Shown here: piece after piece, positions 48,341-56,665 of the stretch | Layout: each line of letters begins with the position of its first letter | Numbering within the stretch: the stretch's first letter is position 1 | Assembly: GCF_022879595.1 (NCBI RefSeq) | Contig: NZ_CP084265.1 | Location: 496,001 to 560,000, forward strand | Direction of reading: 5' to 3' | DNA length: 64,000 bases | From: Caballeronia sp. Lep1P3 | GTDB lineage: Bacteria > Pseudomonadota > Gammaproteobacteria > Burkholderiales > Burkholderiaceae | Translations under genes and position numbers: made by a program | Notes under the pieces: generated by a model | What the model saw: only the letters and a program-made list of their open reading frames with translations | What the model was told of the DNA's origin: nothing | The model's database searches: none

Positions 48341-49663
48341 TTACGGGTAGAAAACCTGCACCCGGTAGTTCGCGGCGACGGCGTCGCCGGTGTCGAGGCG
48401 CACCACGACAGGCTGCGCATTCTGCGGAGGCAGCCCGATGGCGAATATCGTACCCGGTCGCGCGTATTCCTGCGGCCACAGAACGCGGCGAATGGCGACG
48501 TCGTTGTTGTCGTCGAGCAGCGTGAGTTCGAGCGCGGGATACGCGAGCGGGACGTCCGCGCGGTTGCGAAGCATCAGCTTGAGTTCGAGCTTGTGCGGGC
48601 CGTCGACCTGGCGCAGGCCGGAACTCTCGATCTGCAATCCGGCGATGTAGCGCGGCGGCGAGATGGTGCAGTTCAGTTCGTCGCAGATATCGACGTAAGA
48701 CGCGTGCGAGCCGGGAACATTGACCATGACCGTTTCGCGCTGCCACCACGCGAGTTGAACCAGCAACAGCAACGCGAGCAGGACGGCCACGACGATGCCG
48801 GCCGCGCGCAAGCCCTTGCGCGGACGCTCGAGCAGGCCATCGAACGAACTTTCGAGCGGTGGCATCGCGGAGCGCGGTTCGCGCCTGACCGGAAACGCTT
48901 CGTTGGCGCTCGGCGCGTGCGCGGCGCCAGGCGCGGACGGCCTCGCGCCGAAGCCCGGTTCGTCTGCGTCGCGCCGCGCGGCGGCCGGGCCTGACGTCGA
49001 CGCGGGCGCCGGGGTTCGCGTCGGATCGGCCGATGCAAAGTCCGCGTGCCCGCGCGTCGGACCGATGAACGGCTCCGCGCGGTCGTCGACGGGATCGACG
49101 AAGCGCGTCGTCGGCGCAATGCGTTCCGCGCGCGGCGGTGCCTCGGGCGTGACCGGCGCCGGTCCTGCGCGCTCACCGGGCGATGCTTCCGGACGCAGCA
49201 ACGGCGGCGCGTGGCGGAAGTCGGCGGGCTCGGCTTCGGGTTCGTTGGCGGCGTCCTTGGCGGAGGCGGCCGGCGCGGTCGCGGACACCGTGCGGTCGTC
49301 GTCGGGGGGCGGAAGAGGCGAGGGCGGGAGAGGCGGGGGCGGCGGCGGGGGCGGCGGCGGGGGCGCTGCCTTCTTGCCGAGATTCAGCGGGCGCGGCACG
49401 GCGAGCGTCGGCGGCAGGCTCGTGGCTTCTTTGTTCGATGAGGAAAACGTCGATGGCCCGACCGCGACTTCGTCGTCGATGATCGCGGCGTGCTGTGCTT
49501 CGAAGGGCGCGGTCGCATCGTCGGGAAGTTCGAACTGATGATGCGCGGCGTCGAACACTTCCTGACAATGCCCGCAACGCACGCGGCCGTCATGCGGCGC
49601 GAGCAGATGCGGGTCCAGCTTGAATACGGTTTCGCAGTGTGGGCAGCGGGTAGCCAGCGCCAT
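48341..49663 (-). CDS. Zinc-ribbon and DUF3426 protein
   Basis: A 440-residue membrane-anchored protein. The N-terminus has an MJ0042-type zinc ribbon with CPHC and CGHC pairs (residues 8-33). A long disordered P/A/E-rich region follows, including a run of about 11 prolines near residue 100, then one membrane span (GIVVAVLLALLLLVQLAWW) and a C-terminal DUF3426 domain. The family is widespread in betaproteobacteria next to prmA; its role is unknown. The proline run predicts ribosome stalling relieved by EF-P. Confidence 0.87.
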   Translation of the reverse strand: MALATRCPHCETVFKLDPHLLAPHDGRVRCGHCQEVFDAAHHQFELPDDATAPFEAQHAAIIDDEVAVGPSTFSSSNKEATSLPPTLAVPRPLNLGKKAAPPPPPPPPPPPLPPSPLPPPDDDRTVSATAPAASAKDAANEPEAEPADFRHAPPLLRPEASPGERAGPAPVTPEAPPRAERIAPTTRFVDPVDDRAEPFIGPTRGHADFASADPTRTPAPASTSGPAAARRDADEPGFGARPSAPGAAHAPSANEAFPVRREPRSAMPPLESSFDGLLERPRKGLRAAGIVVAVLLALLLLVQLAWWQRETVMVNVPGSHASYVDICDELNCTISPPRYIAGLQIESSGLRQVDGPHKLELKLMLRNRADVPLAYPALELTLLDDNNDVAIRRVLWPQEYARPGTIFAIGLPPQNAQPVVVRLDTGDAVAANYRVQVFYP

Positions 49664-49706
49664 AGGAAAGTGCCGCGGCCTCGCGGCCGAGTCGTGAACG
49701 ATGGCG

Positions 49707-50615
49707 CTATTCTAAAGGGCTTTCCCGCCGCGTTCCGGCGAGGCAAACCCAGCCTTCGTGCTCGCGCCAGACACCGATATCGATCCACTTCGCGTAGACC
49801 GCCGCGACTTCGTCGGCCTGACGCGCGAGGATGCCCGACAGCGCGATGCGTCCGCCCGGCTTCACCTTCGCGGCGAGCATCGAGGCCATGAGCTTGAGTG
49901 GATTCGAGAGAATATTCGCGACGACGATATCGAACTCGCCGGCGGGACATTCGTCCGGCAGGCCGTAAGTCACGTCGGCCCGATTGCGCTCGCTGTTCTG
50001 GCCCGCGGACTCGACGGCCTGCGGATCGATGTCGATGCCATACACCGGGTCGGCGCCGCACTTCTTCGCGAGAATCGCGAGGATGCCGGAACCGCAGCCG
50101 TAGTCGAGCAGCGACTGCCCCGGCTTCACCGATTGCTCCAGCCATTCCATGCACAGGCGCGTGGTCGGGTGGCTGCCGGTGCCGAACGCGAGGCCGGGAT
50201 CGAGTTCGAGCACGAGGGCGTCCGGATCCGGCGCGTCGTGCCACGAAGGCACGACCCAGATGCGCTCGCCGATGGAAATCGGATCGAACTGCGCCTGCGT
50301 GAGACGCACCCAGTCCTGCTCTTCGACGTCGCGCACCGAGAACGCGGGCGTCGCGTTCAGCCCGATTTCATTGGCTGCGGCGGCAAGCAGCACGGCCGGG
50401 TCCGCGTCTTCGGAGAGAAGCGCGACCACGCGCGAGCGCTTCCACGCGCGCTTTTCCGGCGTGAGACCGGGCTCGCCGAAGAGCGGCTGCTCGTCGGGCG
50501 TGTCGGCGTCGGCATCCTCGACGGACACCGACAGCGCGCCCATGTCCAGCAGCGCGTCGGACAGCGCCTCCGCGTGTTCGCGATCCAGCTCGGCGATCAG
50601 TTCCCGGTAACTCAT
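49707..50615 (-). CDS. prmA: Ribosomal protein L11 methyltransferase
   Basis: A 302-residue AdoMet-dependent enzyme trimethylating L11. The N-terminal substrate-recognition domain leads to the methyltransferase core with the AdoMet motif [11 protein letters not shown] and the signature [10 protein letters not shown]. The N-terminus [18 protein letters not shown] matches the family. It follows accC by 25 bases and precedes the DUF3426 gene by 43 bases, the conserved accB-accC-prmA-DUF3426 order. Confidence 0.97.
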   Translation of the reverse strand: MSYRELIAELDREHAEALSDALLDMGALSVSVEDADADTPDEQPLFGEPGLTPEKRAWKRSRVVALLSEDADPAVLLAAAANEIGLNATPAFSVRDVEEQDWVRLTQAQFDPISIGERIWVVPSWHDAPDPDALVLELDPGLAFGTGSHPTTRLCMEWLEQSVKPGQSLLDYGCGSGILAILAKKCGADPVYGIDIDPQAVESAGQNSERNRADVTYGLPDECPAGEFDIVVANILSNPLKLMASMLAAKVKPGGRIALSGILARQADEVAAVYAKWIDIGVWREHEGWVCLAGTRRESPLE

Positions 50616-50640
50616 GCTCGTGTCTCTTGCCTGATGCGGA

Positions 50641-52008
50641 TTACGACTCTTCGGCCGCCACCGCCTGACGCGCGGCGAGCTTGTTTTCGAGGTAATGGAT
50701 GCTCGTGCCGCCCTCGACGAACTTCGCGTCGATCATCAATTCGCGATGCAGCGGAATGTTCGTCGAAATGCCTTCGACGACCATTTCCGACAACGCGATA
50801 CGCATGCGGTTGATCGCCTGTTCGCGCGTCGCGCCGTAGGAAATGAGCTTGCCGATCATCGAGTCGTAGTTCGGCGGAACGAAGTAGCCGTTGTACGCGT
50901 GAGAGTCGACGCGAATGCCCGGACCGCCCGCCGCGTGCCACGACGTGATGCGTCCCGGCGACGGCGTGAACTTGAACGGATCTTCCGCGTTGATGCGGCA
51001 TTCGATCGCGTGGCCGCGAAACTGAATGTCCTTCTGACGGAACGCGAGCTTCTCGCCGGCGGCAATGCGAATCTGTTCCTGCACGATGTCCACGCCCGTG
51101 ATGAGTTCCGTCACCGGATGCTCGACCTGCACGCGCGTGTTCATTTCGATGAAGTAAAACTCGTTGTTCTCGTACAGGAATTCGAACGTGCCCGCGCCGA
51201 GATAGCCCATCTTCTTGCACGCTTCGGCGCAGCGATCGCCGATGCGGTCGATCAGCCGCCGCGCGATGCCCGGCGCCGGCGCTTCTTCGATCACTTTCTG
51301 ATGGCGGCGCTGCATCGAGCAGTCGCGCTCGCCGAGCCAGAGCGCGTTGCGGAACGAGTCGGCGAGCACCTGAATTTCGATGTGCCGCGGGTTCTCCAGG
51401 AACTTCTCCATGTAGACCTGCGGATTGCCGAACGCGCGGCCCGCTTCCTCGCGGGTCATGTTGACGGCATTCACGAGCGCGGCTTCCGTATGGACCACGC
51501 GCATGCCGCGCCCGCCGCCGCCGCCCGCCGCTTTGATAATGACGGGATAGCCGACCGCGCGCGCGATCTTCACGATTTCCTTCGGGTCGTCCGGCAACGC
51601 GCCTTCCGAACCCGGCACGCACGGCACGCCGGTCTTGATCATCGTCTGCTTGGCGGTGACCTTGTCGCCCATCAGACGGATGGTTTCGGGACGCGGCCCG
51701 ATGAACGTGAAGCCCGATTGCTCGACGCGCTCGGCGAAATCCGCGTTCTCGGAAAGAAAGCCGTAGCCGGGATGGATGGCTTCGGCGTCGGTGACTTCGG
51801 CCGCGCTGATGAGCGCGGGCATGTTCAGATACGACAGGTTCGACGGCGCCGGTCCGATACACACGGCTTCGTCGGCGAGCTTCACGTACTTCGCTTCCTT
51901 GTCGGCTTCCGAATAGACGACGACTGTCTTGACGCCCAGTTCGCGGCACGCGCGCTGGATGCGAAGCGCGATTTCGCCGCGGTTCGCAATGAGGATTTTT
52001 TCAAACAT
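50641..52008 (-). CDS. accC: Acetyl-CoA carboxylase, biotin carboxylase subunit
   Basis: A 455-residue biotin carboxylase. The N-terminus [20 protein letters not shown], the ATP-grasp glycine loop [14 protein letters not shown] and the active-site [14 protein letters not shown] are present. The ATG at 52008 is preferred over upstream in-frame codons because it gives the family N-terminus. It carboxylates the biotin on AccB in fatty-acid synthesis and lies 172 bases downstream of accB. Confidence 0.98.
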   Translation of the reverse strand: MFEKILIANRGEIALRIQRACRELGVKTVVVYSEADKEAKYVKLADEAVCIGPAPSNLSYLNMPALISAAEVTDAEAIHPGYGFLSENADFAERVEQSGFTFIGPRPETIRLMGDKVTAKQTMIKTGVPCVPGSEGALPDDPKEIVKIARAVGYPVIIKAAGGGGGRGMRVVHTEAALVNAVNMTREEAGRAFGNPQVYMEKFLENPRHIEIQVLADSFRNALWLGERDCSMQRRHQKVIEEAPAPGIARRLIDRIGDRCAEACKKMGYLGAGTFEFLYENNEFYFIEMNTRVQVEHPVTELITGVDIVQEQIRIAAGEKLAFRQKDIQFRGHAIECRINAEDPFKFTPSPGRITSWHAAGGPGIRVDSHAYNGYFVPPNYDSMIGKLISYGATREQAINRMRIALSEMVVEGISTNIPLHRELMIDAKFVEGGTSIHYLENKLAARQAVAAEES

Positions 52009-52180
52009 GGCAGTGGGTCGGCTCATCAACGGGCTCGCGCGAGCGGCCCTCGGGAATCGGATCGGCGGCGCGCGCCTCTCGTGCGCGCGATGCGCGGACG
52101 CCTTGCGACGGCGCGCGCCGGCGCGGTGAAACCGGGCGGGACAGACGCGCGATGCATCCGGCGCACGGCTCGACGCGCGT

Positions 52181-52651
52181 TCAGTCGCCGATCACGAAGA
52201 GCGGCTGGCCGTATTCGACCGCCTGACCGTTCTCGACGAGGATTTCCTTCACGACGCCGGACTTGTCCGCTTCGATCTCGTTCAGGAGCTTCATGGCTTC
52301 GATGATGCAGATGGTCTGGCCTTCCTTGACCGTATCGCCGACCTGCACGAACGGGTCCGCGCCCGGCGACGGCGCGCGGTAGAACGAGCCGACCATCGGC
52401 GAAGTCACGACATGGCCTTGCGGCGCGGCAGCGGCGGGCGTCGCGGCACCCGCGCCGATGTCGGCGGCAGCGGAGATGCCCGGCGCGGCCTGCGCCGCAG
52501 CCTGCGGCGCGTACTGCTGCGGCGCCTGCATGTAGACGGGTGCGGCGTTCTTGACGATGCGAACCTTGCCTTCGCCCTCCGTCACTTCCAGCTCCGAGAT
52601 GCCGGATTCCGAGACGAGGTCGATCAGCGTTTTCAGTTTACGAAGGTCCAT
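52181..52651 (-). CDS. accB: Acetyl-CoA carboxylase, biotin carboxyl carrier protein
   Basis: A 156-residue BCCP. An N-terminal dimerisation segment is followed by an A/P/Q-rich linker (about residues 45-80) and a C-terminal biotinyl domain with the thumb and the biotinylation site [10 protein letters not shown], lysine 121. The ATG at 52651 follows a GGGGA ribosome site. It is the first gene of accB-accC-prmA here, with a 490-bp gap upstream where aroQ is usual in relatives. Confidence 0.98.
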   Translation of the reverse strand: MDLRKLKTLIDLVSESGISELEVTEGEGKVRIVKNAAPVYMQAPQQYAPQAAAQAAPGISAAADIGAGAATPAAAAPQGHVVTSPMVGSFYRAPSPGADPFVQVGDTVKEGQTICIIEAMKLLNEIEADKSGVVKEILVENGQAVEYGQPLFVIGD

Positions 52652-52669
52652 CGAAAAATCCCCTTTCAA

Positions 52670-53161
52670 TACTTGGAGACCGGGGCTTCCCGGTGCTTGA
52701 CTTGATTTGTGGGTGTCTTGTGACTGTCAGCCGCGAACCGGCGCGGCCACCCGTCCGGCGCGCGCGCATGCGCCGGTGGCGAAAACGGCGGAGTCGATCG
52801 GCACACGGCAGGCGTTCGCAACGAACGTGCTCGCGTGATCGCTTTGAAGCGCGCGCCCGAACAGCACGCGACCGTCGATATCCGGCGCGGCGCGCCCGCC
52901 GATGCCGCTTTGGCGGGCATCGGAGTCGGCGGCAAGTCGGCCTTTCGGCACCGGCAGGATGATCATGGTCGCTTCGGGTTGTGCGGAATTCGGCGCACTT
53001 TAGCGCCGTTTAGAGAATTTTGTCTAGTTTTACAGTGAAGCGGCCCCAATCCCAGCGGGACAAATTACCGCGATAGTGGCGCGCGAAGGGCGAAGTTCCC
53101 GCAAAAGCACCGTAAGTTGCCGCTTACTTATTTCAACGCCGAGGCATCTCGCAGCGATTTT
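52670..53161. other. accB upstream region lacking aroQ (492 bp)
   Basis: No AroQ-like frame is visible, although aroQ commonly sits between tlpA and accB in Burkholderiaceae. A reverse 79-residue frame (52727-52966) has no AroQ features such as GPNLNLLG. Read on the reverse strand, TAGACA and TAAAGT about 18 bp apart near 52997-53026 could form a promoter for accB-accC. The rest shows nothing supported. Confidence 0.5.
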
Positions 53162-53701
53162 TTACAGCGCGTCGAGCGTGCGCCGCAACTCCGACTCGTT
53201 GACTTCGCCCAATTTGGTCAATCGAACGGCACCTTTCGCGTCGATCACGACGGTGAACGGCAGCCCGCCCGCATTGTTGCCGAAGCTGCGCGCGAGATCG
53301 GCACCGCCGAAGCCCGTCACATAGACGGGATAATCGACCGGCACCTTCTTCAGGAAGTCGCCGATGTTCTTCTCGCTATCCACGCCGAGCCCGATGAACG
53401 TCACGCCCTTTTTCTGATACTCGCGCTGCATCGCGGAAAGCGTGGGCATTTCCTTCACGCACGGTCCGCACCACGACGCCCAGAAATTGACGACAACCGG
53501 CTTGCCCTTGTACGCGGCGAGCGGCTGGGACGTGCCGGGCGCGGCGGGCGGCGTCGTCTTCCACAGTTGGTCGACGGCGTTGCCGGCTGGCTGCGTCGCG
53601 GCTTCGGTGTCGCTGCCGGTGAAGAGATGGCCCGCGTAGAAGCCGCCGACCGTCGCGGCGATCGCCACGGCGAGGGCCGCGAGAATGCGTTTGCTGTTCA
53701 T
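53162..53701 (-). CDS. TlpA-like membrane-anchored thioredoxin
   Basis: A 179-residue thioredoxin-fold protein of the TlpA/ResA type. An uncleaved N-terminal hydrophobic anchor (ILAALAVAIAATVGGFYAG) is followed by a periplasmic domain with the redox motif WASWCGPC (C78 and C81). It probably reduces disulfides in cytochrome c or other exported proteins. The ATG at 53701 is preferred because it gives a clean anchor; upstream frame extension overlaps the next gene. It is 40 bases downstream of the 53742 gene. Confidence 0.9.
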   Translation of the reverse strand: MNSKRILAALAVAIAATVGGFYAGHLFTGSDTEAATQPAGNAVDQLWKTTPPAAPGTSQPLAAYKGKPVVVNFWASWCGPCVKEMPTLSAMQREYQKKGVTFIGLGVDSEKNIGDFLKKVPVDYPVYVTGFGGADLARSFGNNAGGLPFTVVIDAKGAVRLTKLGEVNESELRRTLDAL

Positions 53702-53741
53702 GGGCGTGGAAAGCTGAAAGCGTGAGGAAGCGTTCGACGAC

Positions 53742-54398
53742 TCATCCGCCGACCTGAAGCGGCGGGCGGTCAGGATCGCCGGTTTGGTCCAGCAGTGCGC
53801 GCACGGCGCCGGCGTTCGCGCGCGCGAGCCGGCCGCGTCCGTCGGCCCGCACCGCGCCGCGCAGATCGTCGCTGCCGTAAAGCGCGATGTGAATGCCGAT
53901 CGGCTCTTCGCCGCGCTCACGGTGCAGAAAGCTCAGCGTCTCGACATAACCGCGTCCGGCGAAGTGCCGCGTCTCGGAGACATCGTACTGAACGTTGGCA
54001 TTGAGCAAGTAAATCGCGACTTCCTTCGGATTGTCGCAGAAGCATTGCAGATGAATGTCGGAATGCTCGCCCGCCGTGCCATTGAGGACCGCGCCGGTCA
54101 GATAAGGATCGTAGGGTTTCAGGCGTTCCATCCATTCGAGCGCCAGTTCGCGCATGCGGCGCAGGACGGCGGGCTGGCTGTCGCTCTGGAAAATGGCCTG
54201 ATATTCGCGGATTTCCTCTTCGATCTGATCGTTGTCGGGCAAGAACTCGCCGCCGATCTTCGCCTCGCCGACCACGAGCCGCGCTGCCTTGCGCTTCGCC
54301 GTGGAGTAATCGAGACCGTCTTCGGCGATCATCCTCGCTGCCGCGATCGCGATTTCCTCGCGCACGCGCTGCGGATCGAAATGTGATTTGCGAACCAT
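53742..54398 (-). CDS. Uncharacterised protein with HTH-like start and nucleotidyltransferase-like core
   Basis: A 218-residue cytoplasmic protein that I do not recognise firmly. The first 45 residues (REEIAIAAARMIAEDGLDYSTAKRKAA) look helical and TetR-HTH-like, and the middle (LTGAVLNGTAGEHSDIHLQCFC) recalls a nucleotidyltransferase core. No complete catalytic set can be defined. It lies divergent from mpl and upstream of the TlpA-like gene. Databases sometimes label such genes as Mur-related by proximity; the sequence gives no Mur ligase P-loop. Confidence 0.75.
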   Translation of the reverse strand: MVRKSHFDPQRVREEIAIAAARMIAEDGLDYSTAKRKAARLVVGEAKIGGEFLPDNDQIEEEIREYQAIFQSDSQPAVLRRMRELALEWMERLKPYDPYLTGAVLNGTAGEHSDIHLQCFCDNPKEVAIYLLNANVQYDVSETRHFAGRGYVETLSFLHRERGEEPIGIHIALYGSDDLRGAVRADGRGRLARANAGAVRALLDQTGDPDRPPLQVGG

Positions 54399-54582
54399 GG
54401 GGCAATCATACTAGATAACGCCTCGCGGCCCGGCCGGCAGGCGGCGGGCGCGGTGTAACGCGGCGAGCGCGCTCGGTTACAATATGCGCCTCCAGGCGCG
54501 TTCCTGCACGGGTTTGTCCGTTCGAGCGCCGTTCCCTGTTTTCCGCACTTCATCGCCCGCGCGGCGCGACACGACACGCTTT

Positions 54583-55998
54583 ATGCACATCCACATCCTC
54601 GGCATCTGCGGCACCTTCATGGGCGGTCTCGCCGTCCTCGCGCGCGAAGCGGGCCACAAGGTCACCGGCTGCGACGCGGGCGTCTATCCGCCGATGAGCA
54701 CGCAGCTCGAAGCGCAGGGCATCGAGCTGATCGAGGGCTTCGGCGCCGAGCAACTGGAACTGGCGCCGGATCTGTTCGTCGTCGGCAACGTGGTGTCGCG
54801 CGGCAACCCGTTGATGGAAGCCATTCTCGACCGTGGCCTGCCTTATACGTCCGGTCCGCAATGGCTCGGCGAGCATGTGCTGGCGGGCAAGTGGGTGCTG
54901 GCGGTGGCGGGCACGCACGGCAAGACCACGACGAGTTCCATGCTCGCGTGGCTGCTCGAAGACGCCGGCATGAATCCGGGCTTTCTGATCGGCGGCGTGC
55001 CGCTGAACTTCGGCATTTCCGCGCGCCTGACCGATTCCAGCTTTTTCGTGATCGAAGCGGACGAGTACGACACCGCGTTCTTCGACAAGCGCTCGAAGTT
55101 CGTCCATTACCGGCCGCGCACGGCGGTCCTCAACAATCTCGAATTCGATCACGCCGACATCTTCCCGGATCTCGCCGCCATCGAAACGCAGTTTCATCAT
55201 CTCGTGCGCACGGTGCCGGGCGTCGGACGCATCGTCACGAACGGGCGCGAGGCCGCGCTCGAACGCGTGCTCACGCGCGGATGCTGGTCGGGCGTCGAGC
55301 GCTTCGGCGTCGAAGGCGGCTGGCAGGCACTGCCCGCACGCGACGGCGCGACCGTCGACGAGCAGTTCGCCGTCTATTGGGAAGGCGAGCGGCAAGGCGT
55401 CGTGGACTGGCAAGTGCAGGGCGAACACAATCGCATGAACGCGCTCGCGGCGATCGCGGCGGCGCGCTCGGTCGGCGTGCCGGCGGCGCAGGCCGCGAAG
55501 TCGCTCGCGAGCTTTCGCAACGTGAAGCGGCGCATGGAAGTGAAGGGCAGCGTCGATGGCGTCACCGTCTACGACGACTTCGCGCACCATCCGACCGCCA
55601 TCGAAACCACGGTGGCGGGACTGCGCACGCGCATCGGCGATTCGGGCCGCGCGCGTATTCTGGCCGTGCTGGAGCCGCGCTCGAACACGATGAAGCTCGG
55701 CACGATGAAAGCGCAGCTGCCCGCGAGTCTCACCGGCGCGGATCTCGTCTTCGGATACGGCGCGCGCGAAGGCCGCGACAAACTCGGCTGGAATCTCGCC
55801 GAAGCACTTTCGCCACTCGGCGACAAGGCGCGCGCGTTCAACGAAATCGAGCCGCTGGTGAAGGCGGTCACGGCGGCCGCGCGCCCCGGCGACCACGTGC
55901 TCGTGATGAGCAACGGCGGCTTCGGCGGCGTGCATCAGAAATTGCTGGACGCGTTGAGCGCGCGTCCGTCCGGCACCACTACACGAGGCCCCGCGTGA
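54583..55998 (+). CDS. mpl: UDP-N-acetylmuramate:L-alanyl-gamma-D-glutamyl-meso-diaminopimelate ligase
   Basis: A 471-residue Mur ligase of the recycling type, which attaches the recovered tripeptide to UDP-MurNAc. The N-terminus MHIHILGICGTFMGGLA replaces the MurC-type GIGGAGMSG, and the P-loop [11 protein letters not shown] is at residues 110-120. The central region ADEYDTAFFDKRSKFVHYRP is characteristic of Mpl. The ATG at 54583 is the first that gives this N-terminus. Its TGA overlaps the GTG of the esterase gene (GTGA, 55995-55998). Confidence 0.96.
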   Translation: MHIHILGICGTFMGGLAVLAREAGHKVTGCDAGVYPPMSTQLEAQGIELIEGFGAEQLELAPDLFVVGNVVSRGNPLMEAILDRGLPYTSGPQWLGEHVLAGKWVLAVAGTHGKTTTSSMLAWLLEDAGMNPGFLIGGVPLNFGISARLTDSSFFVIEADEYDTAFFDKRSKFVHYRPRTAVLNNLEFDHADIFPDLAAIETQFHHLVRTVPGVGRIVTNGREAALERVLTRGCWSGVERFGVEGGWQALPARDGATVDEQFAVYWEGERQGVVDWQVQGEHNRMNALAAIAAARSVGVPAAQAAKSLASFRNVKRRMEVKGSVDGVTVYDDFAHHPTAIETTVAGLRTRIGDSGRARILAVLEPRSNTMKLGTMKAQLPASLTGADLVFGYGAREGRDKLGWNLAEALSPLGDKARAFNEIEPLVKAVTAAARPGDHVLVMSNGGFGGVHQKLLDALSARPSGTTTRGPA

Positions 55999-56594
55999 TC
56001 CTTTACCTGCACGGCTTTCGCTCGTCCCCCCAATCGTTCAAGGCGCGCATGATGCGCGCGCGCCTCGCGGAACTCGGCCGGTCGAGCGAATGGCAGTGCC
56101 CGGTATTGCCGGTTTCGCCGTGCGACGCCATCGCGCTCGCGGAATCCGTCGCGAGCGGTGCGCAAGACGGCGATGTCACGCTCGTCGGCAGTTCGCTCGG
56201 CGGCTACTACGCCACGTATCTCGCGGAAAAGCACGGCTGGCGCGCGGTGCTTCTCAATCCCGCCGTCATGCCGGATGTCGATCTGAGCGCCTATCTCGGC
56301 GAGCAGCCGTTGTGGCACGGCGGCGGCAGCATCACCGTGCTGCCGCGCCATCTGGACGAACTGCGCGCGCTCGCGGTGCCTTCCATCACGCGACCGGAAC
56401 GCTACTTTCTGATTGCCGCGACCGGCGACGAAGTGATCGACTACCGCACGATGCTCGCCCACTATCCCGGCGTTCGCACGACGCTGATCGAGGGCAGCGA
56501 TCACGCGATCAGCGATTTCGCGAATCATCTCGGCGACGTGCTCGCGTTTTGCGATCAGTCGCCGCGCGCGGCGCTCGCGCCCGCGGCCGCATGA
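55995..56594 (+). CDS. YqiA/YcfP-type alpha/beta-hydrolase
   Basis: A 199-residue alpha/beta-hydrolase. The N-terminal YLHGFRSSPQSFKA and the nucleophile elbow GSSLGGYYAT are visible, and a late GSDHAISDF supplies the histidine. YqiA-type proteins are esterases of unclear physiological substrate. The start codon is GTG at 55995, overlapping the mpl stop, and gives the family N-terminus directly. It belongs to the mpl-to-mtgA cluster, 71 bases before the RNase gene. Confidence 0.88.
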   Translation: MILYLHGFRSSPQSFKARMMRARLAELGRSSEWQCPVLPVSPCDAIALAESVASGAQDGDVTLVGSSLGGYYATYLAEKHGWRAVLLNPAVMPDVDLSAYLGEQPLWHGGGSITVLPRHLDELRALAVPSITRPERYFLIAATGDEVIDYRTMLAHYPGVRTTLIEGSDHAISDFANHLGDVLAFCDQSPRAALAPAAA

Positions 56595-56665
56595 GAACCC
56601 ATTCATCCACGGGCGCGCGGGCAGCCAGCGCGCGCGTCCCGTCCACCGTCTTACGAGAGTACTGA

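Noticed and set aside
52727..52966. Reverse 79-residue frame in the accB upstream gap as a possible aroQ remnant
   Set aside because: None of the dehydroquinase motifs such as GPNLNLLG or the catalytic histidine region are present.
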